A stretch of DNA of 64,000 nt from Orenia metallireducens (GTDB lineage Bacteria; Bacillota; Halanaerobiia; Halobacteroidales; Halobacteroidaceae), in assembly GCF_003001995.1 (NCBI RefSeq), contig NZ_PVNB01000008.1:1-64000 (forward strand), written 5' to 3'. The notes under the pieces were generated by a model. It worked only from the letters and a program-made list of their open reading frames with translations. It was not told the origin of the DNA and searched no databases. Made by a program: the position numbers and the translations under genes. Every line of letters begins with the position of its first letter. The stretch's first letter is position 1. Positions 34,814 to 43,723 of this stretch are shown piece by piece.

Positions 34814-34842
34814 AGTATACCATTAAAATTGAGTTTTGTCAA
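34814..34842 (-). promoter_or_regulatory. Promoter of the methionine operon
   Basis: On the minus strand, TTGACA (34842-34837), a 17-base spacer and TATACT (34819-34814). This would start a leader about 70 bases ahead of the riboswitch. Confidence 0.85.
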
Positions 34843-35032
34843 AATAAAAATTATCTTTGAGATAGTTCATGATTATTAGTAATAACTATTGAGTATTAGT
34901 TTGATTTTATAAATTATATTTAATTTATATCAAGCTAGCCCAAGTTTAAGTCTTAACAGAGAATCTATTTATACTTAATCTTAACTCAACTTAATTTTAA
35001 TTATAATTATAATTAGAAGGTTTCTTCTTATA

Positions 35033-35215
35033 CTATTTTTTATATCTATTACTCTGTCTTTTCTCTCTTTTTAACTCACTGACTTCATCGTGAACGCTAT
35101 AGATTAAATGTTTTAAATCTTTGATTTTATTGGAGTATTTTCTGTTTATACTATCCATCCATAATGCTAAAGCCAAGATAGGTAGAACTATAATAAGAAT
35201 AAGAATATAATTCAT
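35033..35215 (-). CDS. Small single-helix membrane protein
   Basis: A 60-residue protein with one N-terminal membrane helix (about 2-20, MNYILILIIVLPILALALW) and a charged, probably helical cytoplasmic tail ending in KREKRQSNRYKK. A longer frame starts at 35254, but the SD GGGAGCGAT and the ATG at 35215 define the start. No family is recognised. It is separated from its neighbours by about 180 and 750 bases and presumably has its own promoter. Confidence 0.65.
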   Translation of the reverse strand: MNYILILIIVLPILALALWMDSINRKYSNKIKDLKHLIYSVHDEVSELKREKRQSNRYKK

Positions 35216-35962
35216 AATTATCGCTCCCTTCTTTAAAGTAATGAATAATGGCATAGCCCCACATATTTACAGTTTATTAATTTAGTAGAATAATTAGTAC
35301 TCACTAAGAGTTAGAATCTTTTAAAATTATAATTAGCTTACAAGTGATTAAATTAGTTAGTTGAATCCAAAAAACTTTTCAATTTTTATGAATAATAGTG
35401 AGTATTTGATTTTTTAGATATAGATTTTAAGGAGATTTTAATTTTTAACTAATTAAATTTTAATATTGGTGATTTATACTTTTATTAGGAAAATATAGAT
35501 GAATATCGGTGGTTTATTTAAGGGAATTTATGTTAAATTAAACATAATGCCAAGAAGAAATTGACATTATATCCCTAAGATGGTATAATTACAGGTGTTT
35601 ATTCTAAGTTTATAGATAACAATTTTACATAATTAAGCTGTTAAAAGGGAAATTTTATTTAAATATAATCAGCAATAGTACAGATAATTACAATTCTAAC
35701 TATCTTATTAAATAGCCCTTGAGATTTTTTGATTAATATAAAGATATCTTAAGTTTAATTTACATGGTATATTAGAGATTATTAACTAAAATTTGTTTTA
35801 ATTATGAGTACAGATCTGTACTCATAATTGATTTGTTTGTGAGTTTGGACATCTAGGTAGCAGTAAATTATTATTTGATGGTCAATCTAGATTATGTTAT
35901 GTAATTAGAACTTTAGAAGCTAATAAATACCTAAAATTATTATTTTATGTGGAGGTTATTTA
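35216..35962. other. 747-base gene-free region with an isolated palindrome
   Basis: The longest gene-free stretch in the window. It is very AT-rich with stop codons in all frames. Its one striking feature is the 30-base perfect palindrome at 35800-35829, described separately. A small RNA gene here cannot be excluded. Confidence 0.5.
35800..35829. promoter_or_regulatory. 30-base perfect palindrome of unknown role
   Basis: AATTATGAGTACAGA is directly followed by its reverse complement, with no loop. It is followed by GATTTGTTTGTG, not a good T tract, and no gene ends nearby. It could be a dimeric operator for the histidine-kinase gene that starts 134 bases downstream, or the end of an unrecognised small RNA. 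Confidence 0.5.
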
Positions 35963-37957
35963 ATGGGTACTATTGAAAGTAAAGATAGGTTAATTGGGGA
36001 TAAAGAGATAATAGAAGGAATGCTAGAATCAAGTCATGATGGTATTTTAGTTTTAAATCGAAAAAGAATTATCTATAAGAATGAACGTTTTGTAGAGATG
36101 TGTAATTTTCCTAAAGAGTTATGGGAAGAGCAAAATGTTTTGAATTTACTTAATCACATAAAGGATCAACTTATAAAGCCTGACGAGTCTATAGCTCAGC
36201 TGCAACGCATAAGTAAATCTTCTAATAAAGATATAGATTATCTTAATTTTAAAGATGGAAGAGTCTGGGAGATTGTCTTTTATCCATTGGTTATAGATGG
36301 AGAAGTAGAAGGGGAGGTTTGGAACTTTAGAGATATTAGCAATTTTGAGAGATTAAAAGCAGATTTGAAGATTAAAGAACAGGCTATAGAAAGCTCCTTA
36401 AATGGAGAAGTCTTCGTAAATATGGAAGGTAAGGTTGTATATGCTAATCAGCAGGCCTTAGATTGGTGGGGATATAATTCTGATGAAGTATTGGGTAAAG
36501 GTGGAGAGCAATTTTGGAGAGACACTGAGAACTTTAGAGAAGCAGTAAATAAATTAATTAAAGAAGGAAGTTGCTTTGGTGAAGGGATAGCTAAAAGGAA
36601 GGATGGATCTACCTTTGAAATCGAAGCCTTTAGTAATGTGATAAAAGATAAAGAAGGTAAACCAATAATTATTTCTTCTTCTATTATAGATATCTCCCAA
36701 AGAAAAGAAGTAGAGAGAGAGTTAAAAAAGAGCAAAGAGTTATATCAACATTTTATAAAATTATTACCAAATGGAGTCTTTTTACATAGAGATTGTAAAT
36801 GTTTGTATGCTAATCAAGAGGCTTTGAAGTTAATATCCTGTAGTAGTTTAGATCAAGTTATTGGAAGAGAACTTGAGGAGTTTTTTGATATTCATACTAA
36901 TTACCGCAGGAAGTTTGTAGAGAGGTTAAAGAGATTAGAGCAAGAAGATATCTCATTAGAACCTGTTGAATATAAAATTATTCTAAAAGATGGGACTGTA
37001 AGGGATATTGAGGCTTCCTCTTCATCACTTATATATGGTGGAGAAAGATATTTTACTACTATAGTACAGGATATAAGTGAACGTAAGGAGAATGAACGAT
37101 TACAGAGAAAGGTTATAGAGAAGCAGATAAAGTTAGAAGAAGCTAAGGAATATGATCGGTTAAAGACTGAATTTTTCTCTAATATCTCTCATGATTTTAA
37201 AACCCCTTTGAATATAATCTTAGGAACAGTAGAATTATTGATGAAGACCCACTTAAATCAAAAGCAATGTATTTATTATGATAAATTTGTTGATTATACT
37301 AATATAATGAAGCAAAATTGTTATAGATTACTAAGGTTGCTCAATAACCTATTGGATATTACTAAATTTGATATTGGAGTTGTTAATCTGAATTTAACGA
37401 ATAATAATATTGTTTATTTGGTTGAGGATATAGTTATGTCGGTAGTACCCTATGCAGAAGCTCAAGGTATAGAGTTATATTTTGATACCAATACAGAAGA
37501 GAGGATAATAGCTTGTGATCCCAACAAGATTGAAAGGGTTATTCTTAATCTGTTATCAAATTCATTTAAATCTACAGATGTTGGAGGTAAGATAACGGTA
37601 AAAGTTCTTGAGCAGGAAGATAGTATTCTAATATCAGTAAAAGATACAGGAATAGGTATACCAGAGAAGAAGTTAAAAAAGCTATTTGATAGATTTGAAC
37701 AGGCAGATTCTTATTTGAGTAATAAGGCTGAAGGTAGTGGGGTAGGTTTAGCTTTGGTTAAAACTATTATTGAAGCTCATAATGGTAAGATATCAGTAGC
37801 TAGCCAATATGGAGAGTGGACGGAATTTGAAATAGAGCTTCCAATAAGAGATATCTCTAAAGAAGATGTCTACTATAATAGTACTTATATTAAAGATAGT
37901 ATTATAGAAAGAGTTAATATTGAATTCTCTGATGTATATCAAAGTAATATTTGTTAA
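35963..37957 (+). CDS. PAS-domain sensor histidine kinase
   Basis: A 664-residue sensor kinase without membrane helices, so probably cytosolic. Three PAS domains lie at about 18-135, 140-255 and 260-385, with PAC-like ends (VWNFRDIS, ISSSIIDISQRKE, FTTIVQDISERKE). The HisKA phosphoacceptor is in FFSNISHDFKTPLN (about residue 415), and the HATPase has its N-box (NLLSNSFKST), G1 (DTGIGIPEKKL) and G2 (GSGVGLAL). No response regulator is adjacent (orphan kinase). The signal is unknown; PAS cofactors could sense redox or ligands. The next gene starts 115 bases downstream. Confidence 0.9.
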   Translation: MGTIESKDRLIGDKEIIEGMLESSHDGILVLNRKRIIYKNERFVEMCNFPKELWEEQNVLNLLNHIKDQLIKPDESIAQLQRISKSSNKDIDYLNFKDGRVWEIVFYPLVIDGEVEGEVWNFRDISNFERLKADLKIKEQAIESSLNGEVFVNMEGKVVYANQQALDWWGYNSDEVLGKGGEQFWRDTENFREAVNKLIKEGSCFGEGIAKRKDGSTFEIEAFSNVIKDKEGKPIIISSSIIDISQRKEVERELKKSKELYQHFIKLLPNGVFLHRDCKCLYANQEALKLISCSSLDQVIGRELEEFFDIHTNYRRKFVERLKRLEQEDISLEPVEYKIILKDGTVRDIEASSSSLIYGGERYFTTIVQDISERKENERLQRKVIEKQIKLEEAKEYDRLKTEFFSNISHDFKTPLNIILGTVELLMKTHLNQKQCIYYDKFVDYTNIMKQNCYRLLRLLNNLLDITKFDIGVVNLNLTNNNIVYLVEDIVMSVVPYAEAQGIELYFDTNTEERIIACDPNKIERVILNLLSNSFKSTDVGGKITVKVLEQEDSILISVKDTGIGIPEKKLKKLFDRFEQADSYLSNKAEGSGVGLALVKTIIEAHNGKISVASQYGEWTEFEIELPIRDISKEDVYYNSTYIKDSIIERVNIEFSDVYQSNIC

Positions 37958-38072
37958 AGGGTTATATCTTTTAGTTTTAATATATTATAATTTGATTTTT
38001 GAAGTAATCCTCATTATAATTAGGTTTAGAATGAATCTTAGAACTAATAAATTACATAAAGGAGTGCTGAGT

Positions 38073-39188
38073 ATGTTAGATCCTAGAATAAAAGAATTAG
38101 CCACTAATTTAATCAATTATTCTGTTGAATTAAAGAAAGGTGAGAAGATATTAATTGAAGTATTTGGAGCAGAAAATCCCCTTGCTCGCCAATTAGTAAA
38201 AGAAGCTTATGAAGTAGGAGCTCTTCCTTTTATAGAGGTTAATGATGAATTATTAAATAGAGAACTATTGATCAAAGCCAGTGCTGAACAATTAGAAGCC
38301 CAAGCTAGATACCATAAGATGAGAATGGAAGAGATGGATGCCTATATTGCTATTCGTTCTGCTGAAAATATTACTCAAAACTCTGATGTGCCCAGTGAGA
38401 ATATGCAGCTTTATATGGAGAAGTTTATTAAACCAATCCATGGTGAGATTAGAGTTCCAAATACAAAATGGTGTGTGTTAAGATATCCCAACCATTCCAT
38501 GGCTCAATCGGCAAGTATGAGTACTGAAGCCTTTGAGGACTTTTACTTTGATGTATGTACTCTAGATTATGCTAAGATGTCTGAAGCTATGGATAATTTA
38601 GTAGAGTTGATGGAGCAGACTGATAAGGTCAAAATAGTAGGAGAAGGAACAGATTTGACCTTCTCAATTAAGGATATTCCAGCAATTAAATGTGATGGTA
38701 AGTTGAATATTCCTGATGGTGAGGTCTTTAGTGCACCAGTAAAAGATTCAGTCAATGGGTTTTTAACCTATAACACACCTGCAGTCTATCAAGGCTTTAC
38801 ATATGAAAATATTAGACTAGAGTTTAAGGATGGTAAAATTATCAAGGCCACTGCCAATAATACTGAAAAGATCAATAAGGTCTTTGATACCGATGAGGGT
38901 GCTCGTTATATTGGTGAATTTGCTATTGGGGTCAATCCTTATATAGAGACTCCGATGAAGGATACTCTCTTTGATGAGAAGATTAAAGGTAGTTTCCACT
39001 TTACTCCAGGTAAATGTTATGATGAAGCCAGTAATGGCAATAAATCTTCTATTCATTGGGATTTAGTCTGTATTCAAAGGGCAGAGTATGGTGGAGGAGA
39101 GATTTATTTTGACGATAGATTGATTAGAAAGGATGGATTGTTTGTTATTCCAGAGTTGGAGTGCTTAAATCCTGATAATTTAAAGTAA
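38073..39188 (+). CDS. Aminopeptidase, peptidase M29 family
   Basis: A 371-residue metallo-aminopeptidase of the thermophilic aminopeptidase T/AmpS type. Family features: E-x-F-G-x-E, IRSAENITQNSDVP, EGTDLTFSI, PDGEVFSAPVKDSVNG, ANNTEKIN, FAIGVNPYIETPMKDTLFDEKIKGSFHF, SSIHWDLVCI. The metal ligands Glu, His and Asp are in these segments. Probably cytosolic peptide degradation. The open frame extends to 37920, overlapping the kinase gene, but the SD AAAGGAGTG and the ATG at 38073 give the standard start MLDPRIKELA. Confidence 0.93.
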   Translation: MLDPRIKELATNLINYSVELKKGEKILIEVFGAENPLARQLVKEAYEVGALPFIEVNDELLNRELLIKASAEQLEAQARYHKMRMEEMDAYIAIRSAENITQNSDVPSENMQLYMEKFIKPIHGEIRVPNTKWCVLRYPNHSMAQSASMSTEAFEDFYFDVCTLDYAKMSEAMDNLVELMEQTDKVKIVGEGTDLTFSIKDIPAIKCDGKLNIPDGEVFSAPVKDSVNGFLTYNTPAVYQGFTYENIRLEFKDGKIIKATANNTEKINKVFDTDEGARYIGEFAIGVNPYIETPMKDTLFDEKIKGSFHFTPGKCYDEASNGNKSSIHWDLVCIQRAEYGGGEIYFDDRLIRKDGLFVIPELECLNPDNLK

Positions 39189-39192
39189 GTTA

Positions 39193-39220
39193 AAGAAGTA
39201 GCCACTAGTGGCTACTTCTT
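39193..39220 (+). terminator. Terminator of the M29 aminopeptidase gene
   Basis: A perfect 14+14 palindrome (AAGAAGTAGCCACT with AGTGGCTACTTCTT), a few bases past the stop codon. Confidence 0.85.
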
Positions 39221-39286
39221 ATTGCTTTATAATATCGTTTTATAGGTATATTGTATTACTTCTCTAGAATCCTGGGTTAGAGATAT

Positions 39287-39568
39287 TTATACCATAGTTT
39301 CTTGCTTTTCTTTGAAATTCTCATATGCTGTAACACTCTCCTCGATTACACGCTCACTCTCTGGTGATTTAATAAATTCTGCATGAATTTCAGCAAATTT
39401 CTCCCTAAACTCCTTATTCTCCTTTAAAAAGTGAGTGGCGACCTCAGTCATTAATAAGAGCATCTCCAAGGTCTTATCATACTCTGCTGTATCGCCATCT
39501 TTCATCTCCTCAAGGCGTTGACTGACCATCCCAATAGACATTTCCTTTAATTTATTACCAAATATCAT
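39287..39568 (-). CDS. Small helical protein of unknown function
   Basis: A 93-residue acidic protein, rich in E, K and M, predicted to be mostly helical, without signal or membrane segment. It has a well placed SD (GGGAGTGATTAG). I recognise no family. It lies between the M29 gene and the amidase gene, alone on its strand. Confidence 0.65.
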   Translation of the reverse strand: MIFGNKLKEMSIGMVSQRLEEMKDGDTAEYDKTLEMLLLMTEVATHFLKENKEFREKFAEIHAEFIKSPESERVIEESVTAYENFKEKQETMV

Positions 39569-39786
39569 CTAATCACTCCCTAGCTTTTCTTTATCTCTAT
39601 TTTGTTAAAAGTAAGGAAAATCTATACTGCAATAATTTGGCTTAGCTATGAGTAGTTATAAATAAAAGGGTTTTATAGTTTAGAATAAAGATTAACTACC
39701 CCATGAACTATCACTTTAAGTATAATGATTGATTTATAAATTTTAAGTTATAGATTATAAACTGATACCTTTTTGGAGGGGATTGA

Positions 39787-40497
39787 ATGATTCTTCTATG
39801 TAATCAGAGGTTTTTAAAATTACTTTTAATTATGATCTTTTTAGCTTCATTATTTGGGAGTGTAACTAGCTATATCAATCGGGCTAGGCCTGTAAGTAAT
39901 CTAAATCAGATATCAGGGAAGGTAATTGTTATAGACCCAGGTCATGGTGGGGTTGATATTGGAGCATCATATGATAATATGGTAGAGAAGGAGATTAATT
40001 TAGATATAGCAAGAAGATTGAGAAGTTTACTCAGTACTAAAGGTGCAAAGGTAATTATGACCCGCTATCATGATACTGCCTTAGACCATAAGAATCAGGC
40101 TTATAAGAGTAGGCATATGAGGGATTTGAAAGCTAGAGTTGATATTATAAATAATAATAAAGCTGACTTATTTATCAGTATCCATGTTAATTCCTTTGCA
40201 GGTAAATTCAGAATCAGAGGACCAATTGTCTTTTATCAAAATAGCAAGAAGTCAAACCAGAGTTTAGCTAAGAAGATCCAGTATAGATTAAATCAAATTA
40301 GTTATCAAGGTGTAAAGCTTTTAGATAATTCAGTTAGAGTAGGCAATTATTATATTTTAAAGAATAGTAGAGTGGTAGGGGTATTGATAGAGGTAGGCTT
40401 TATTAATAAGAAGGTAGATAATTGGCTCTTAACTGAGAATAAGTTTAAGGATAAGCTAGTTTATGGGATTTATCAAGGAATTTTAGATTATTATTAG
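39787..40497 (+). CDS. N-acetylmuramoyl-L-alanine amidase (Amidase_3, CwlD-like)
   Basis: A 236-residue zinc amidase that cleaves the muramic acid-peptide bond in peptidoglycan. An N-terminal membrane helix or uncleaved signal (about 9-29) precedes the catalytic domain: DPGHGGVDIG (zinc His53), VEKEIN (zinc Glu67), SIHVNSF (zinc His133) and a late VLIEVGFINK with the catalytic Glu. There are no binding repeats. Size and layout match CwlD, which acts in spore cortex synthesis, so it may be sporulation-related; that is inferred. SD GGAGGGG. Confidence 0.9.
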   Translation: MILLCNQRFLKLLLIMIFLASLFGSVTSYINRARPVSNLNQISGKVIVIDPGHGGVDIGASYDNMVEKEINLDIARRLRSLLSTKGAKVIMTRYHDTALDHKNQAYKSRHMRDLKARVDIINNNKADLFISIHVNSFAGKFRIRGPIVFYQNSKKSNQSLAKKIQYRLNQISYQGVKLLDNSVRVGNYYILKNSRVVGVLIEVGFINKKVDNWLLTENKFKDKLVYGIYQGILDYY

Positions 40498-40510
40498 TGA
40501 ACTATAGATT

Positions 40511-40620
40511 TGGGTATAGTGCTACACTCTAGTAATCAGTGACGAGTGATGGGTAACGGAGTAGAAAATTTTTCTCGTCACTTGTTACTCATCACTCTTT
40601 ACTGTTTTAGTACCACTTTA
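40511..40620. repeat. Heptamer hairpin element, copy 6
   Basis: The left edge GGGTATAGTGCTACACTC is close to the left edge of copies at 56.5 and 63.3 kb. The arms are made of 7-base units: AGTAATC, AGTGACG, AGTGATG, GGTAACG on the left and CTCGTCA, CTTGTTA, CTCATCA, CTCTTTA on the right. The right edge (TAGTACCACTTTA) pairs only partly with the left. It fills most of the gap between the amidase and DUF3189 genes. Confidence 0.82.
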
Positions 40621-40734
40621 ATTTTAAATTCAAATAATCTAACTAAGATTAGAGACTAGAATAAATTAACACTATAGAGGTAAACTAAAAAAAGTAGATT
40701 ATAAAAAGTAGACTATAAAATTAGGAGGGAACTA

Positions 40735-41196
40735 ATGGATATTATCTATCATGATGTTGGTGGTACCCATTCAGTGGCAGTGGCATCAGCATTACATTTA
40801 AATAAATTACCTATGGATAGAACTCCAAATAAGAATGAAATACTTAATTTACCTACCTTTGATAAGCTTAAAACTAAGGATTTAGGTCATTTGATTTACC
40901 AAGGTAAAGATGAGTTTGGCAATCAAGTCTATACTTTAGGCTGTAAATATGCTGAAAAATTTGTTATCCCTGCAATTAAGGATACTTATGATCTATTAGG
41001 AGATCAAGAAGAGTTGATGTTAATTAAGACTAAATCGACTATTAACTTTACAATGAAGATAGGAGGCTATACCTCTCGTGCCTTAGGGTTAATGACTATT
41101 GGCAGACCAATTGTTACTCAAGGTGTTTTAAAGGCTTATCCTAAGATAGTTGAATTGGTCTCTGAAGTTAAGAGGGAATTGGAGGTTAAGAATTAA
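40735..41196 (+). CDS. DUF3189 family protein
   Basis: A 153-residue protein with the family start IIYHDVGGTHSVAVASALHL, LP-x-DRTPxxxEIxxLPxFD and GxDExGNQVYTLG, and the C-terminal GG-x-x-SR-x-LG segment. DUF3189 is a clostridial family often found near sporulation genes; its biochemical role is unknown to me. The GGTHS/A loop resembles a phosphate-binding turn, which is only a speculation. SD GGAGGG. It ends at a terminator shared with the FxsA gene. Confidence 0.82.
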   Translation: MDIIYHDVGGTHSVAVASALHLNKLPMDRTPNKNEILNLPTFDKLKTKDLGHLIYQGKDEFGNQVYTLGCKYAEKFVIPAIKDTYDLLGDQEELMLIKTKSTINFTMKIGGYTSRALGLMTIGRPIVTQGVLKAYPKIVELVSEVKRELEVKN

Positions 41197-41205
41197 ATTA
41201 CAAAT

Positions 41206-41253
41206 AAATAAGAGGTAGCAAATAGAATTGGGTCTATTTGCTACCTCTTATTT
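41206..41253. terminator. Bidirectional terminator between DUF3189 and FxsA genes
   Basis: A perfect 20-base stem (AAATAAGAGGTAGCAAATAG with its reverse complement) surrounds an 8-base loop. Both convergent genes end within a few bases. Confidence 0.92.
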
Positions 41254-41258
41254 ATTGA

Positions 41259-41702
41259 TTAATTAATATTATCTTCATCCTCAACAATATCAACAGTCTT
41301 CTCTTGTTGTTGATTAAAGGAGAAGAACTGTACTCTACCAGTTGTAAGTAGTTTACTGAACTTTCCTTTCATCAAAAACTTTACCTTCTTTCTAGTAAAA
41401 GGAATGATACAAGAAAATCCAGCAAAATCTGTTAATAAGCCAGGTGTAACTAACATAGCACTACCGATTAAGACCAACAAGCCATCGATTAAGCTATCGG
41501 CAGGCATCTTTCCTTCAGAGAGAGATTGGTTAATCTTCTTAATAACTGAAGTTCCTTGCTTTTTAGCCAATATAGCTCCGATAATTCCAGTAGTAGCTAT
41601 TAAAGAGATTGTATATAAAGTTCCAACATGATAGCTTAATCTGATTAATAGAGTCAACTCTATCAAAGGAATCACGGTAAAGATTAAAAGTAATTTAAAC
41701 AT
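41259..41702 (-). CDS. fxsA: FxsA family membrane protein
   Basis: A 147-residue membrane protein with the FxsA core: LLLIFTVIPLIELTLLIRLSYHVG, GIIGAILAKKQG, and the LIGSAMLVTPGLLTDFAGF segment. E. coli FxsA relieves phage T7 exclusion by the F plasmid; the function in other bacteria is unknown. The C-terminal tail is acidic (EKTVDIVEDEDN). SD GGAGGGAT before ATG. Confidence 0.9.
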   Translation of the reverse strand: MFKLLLIFTVIPLIELTLLIRLSYHVGTLYTISLIATTGIIGAILAKKQGTSVIKKINQSLSEGKMPADSLIDGLLVLIGSAMLVTPGLLTDFAGFSCIIPFTRKKVKFLMKGKFSKLLTTGRVQFFSFNQQQEKTVDIVEDEDNIN

Positions 41703-41953
41703 AAGTTATCCCTCCTATATTTAATCCTTATTAATAATATATTCTTTAGTTGCTCCGAGAGTTTATAGTAATATAATCCAATTTGTTAATAGGAATAAAT
41801 TAAGAATAGTGGAGGGAAATAAGGTGATTTGAAGAATAAATAGATTAAAGAAAGGATATTTGAAGGGGACTATAAAATTTTAGTAAAGTAACAGATTAAT
41901 CTATTAGTAAAAGTAGATCAAGATAGATTATATCTTATATTATTGGAGGGATT

Positions 41954-43723
41954 ATGTTAAATTTTAAGGACAGAGAGTGGTTACTATTAGGGCTTGGTAC
42001 TGGTATTATAACTGTACTTATCTTCTTAACCCCAATATTAGATGATTTAGAATTATTAAGCTATGATTATAGGTTATATATAAAGAGTTTGATCGAAGCT
42101 GAGTCTCAGGATGATATAGTAATTGTTGAGATAGATAAAGAGTCTTTAGAAGAGGTAGGAAAGTGGCCTTGGCCTCGGACTTATCACGCTAACTTAATAA
42201 AAGAGCTCAATCAAGCTGGGGCAAAGATAATAGGGTTTGATATTCTATTTGATTTTCCTAAAGAAAGAGATGAAGATAGAGCGTTGGCAAAGCAGTTATT
42301 AAAATCTAATAAGGTAGTATTACCTTATATTCTAGAGAATAAAGAGATTAGGCAATTAAGCTTATGGGGATTAATTAGAAGTAGGAAGCTTGAGAGTGGT
42401 GAGATAAGATATCCTATTGAAATCTTTAAAAATAAGGCAAGAGGATTTGGTTATTTAAATTTGACCCAAGATTCTGATGGTAAGGTCAGAAGGATAGACT
42501 TGATAAAAGAGGATCTAACTCCGTTTGCTATTAAGCTAGCTGAAGAATATAATCAAGATAAGAGAGATTTTTTAGCTAAAGAGCTGTTAATCAATTTCCA
42601 CCATAGTGATACTTACTTCCAAAGTATCTCCTTTATTAAAGTCTTAGAAGGGGATTATTCTGAAGATTTCTTTAAAGATAAATTGGTAGTGGTGGGGGCT
42701 ACAGAAAGGCTACTACGTGATTATTTGATAAACCCCTTCTCTTTTGTGAAAGGTTATCTGCCTGGGGTAGTGATTCAGGCTGAGATTATCGATAATTATT
42801 TAAAGGATTCCTTTATAGCTACTATCGATGATTGGCTGGTAGTGGGTTGTTTGGTTCTGTTTAGTTTGGTAACTGCTATTATCTATGGTAGGCTAATACC
42901 TATACAAGGTGTAAATATTCTGGTGTTATCTTTTATTTTTATGTCACTACTAGGAGTTTTATTTTTGATTAATTTCAATCTCTTTATTCCAATTACCCCT
43001 TTTATTTTGATAAGTATTTTGAATTTAGTTATTAGTAATCTTAGGGCTTATTGGCAGTCTGAAGCTAGAAAAAATCATTTACAATATACCTTCTCACGAT
43101 ATCTATCTAAGGATGTAATTGAAAAGGTAATCAATCTGCCTGAGAAGGACTATTTAATGGGGGAGCGCAGGGAGATTTCAGTTTTATTTATCGACTTAAG
43201 TGGCTTTACTAGCTTTAGTGAGGGAAAGAGCTCTGTTGAAGTAGTAGAGATATTGAATAAATATCTATCACTTATTATTGATGAGGTTCTCAAGTTTGGA
43301 GGTACTTTAGATAAATTCCTTGGTGATGGAGCTATGGTCTTTTTTGGTGCTCCAACAGATCAGTTGGATCATGCGGTCTGTGCTATTGAATTGGCTTTGA
43401 GCTTGCAAAGCAAGGTTGAAAATAATCAACAATTGCCCCTCCCAATCTCAATTGGGATTAATACAGGAAGGGCTATTGTAGGTAATATTGGTTCTACCAA
43501 AAGAAGTGACTATACTGCTATTGGTGACACAGTCAATACAGCAGCTAGGATTGAAGGGTTGGCTAAAGGAGGAGAGATTTTAATTGGAGAAGGAACTTAT
43601 CAACAGATTGAAGGTAAGTTTAAGGTAAAATTAAAGTCACAAGTTGTCTTGCGGGGAAAGATAAATAAAGAGAATATTTATGAGGTAATTAGGGAGGAGA
43701 GTTATTATGGAAAGGAGTTTTAG
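41954..43723 (+). CDS. CHASE2-domain adenylate cyclase (class III)
   Basis: A 589-residue membrane enzyme that should make cAMP. One helix (about 12-30), an extracytoplasmic CHASE2 sensor (about 32-275), three more helices (about 280-355) and a class III catalytic domain (about 390-585). Metal aspartates are in LFIDLSGFTSFSE and KFLGDGAMVFFG; the adenine-selecting Lys (DKFLGDG) and Asp (SDYTAIGD) and the transition-state Asn/Arg (VNTAARIE) are all there, so ATP is the expected substrate. It overlaps the FecR-domain gene by 17 bases and precedes a Crp-type regulator. SD TGGAGGG. Confidence 0.93.
   Translation: MLNFKDREWLLLGLGTGIITVLIFLTPILDDLELLSYDYRLYIKSLIEAESQDDIVIVEIDKESLEEVGKWPWPRTYHANLIKELNQAGAKIIGFDILFDFPKERDEDRALAKQLLKSNKVVLPYILENKEIRQLSLWGLIRSRKLESGEIRYPIEIFKNKARGFGYLNLTQDSDGKVRRIDLIKEDLTPFAIKLAEEYNQDKRDFLAKELLINFHHSDTYFQSISFIKVLEGDYSEDFFKDKLVVVGATERLLRDYLINPFSFVKGYLPGVVIQAEIIDNYLKDSFIATIDDWLVVGCLVLFSLVTAIIYGRLIPIQGVNILVLSFIFMSLLGVLFLINFNLFIPITPFILISILNLVISNLRAYWQSEARKNHLQYTFSRYLSKDVIEKVINLPEKDYLMGERREISVLFIDLSGFTSFSEGKSSVEVVEILNKYLSLIIDEVLKFGGTLDKFLGDGAMVFFGAPTDQLDHAVCAIELALSLQSKVENNQQLPLPISIGINTGRAIVGNIGSTKRSDYTAIGDTVNTAARIEGLAKGGEILIGEGTYQQIEGKFKVKLKSQVVLRGKINKENIYEVIREESYYGKEF

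Noticed and set aside
40511-40620. Heptamer arrays considered as a CRISPR array
   Set aside because: Units are 7 bases with no spacers, they form one hairpin, and no cas gene is present.
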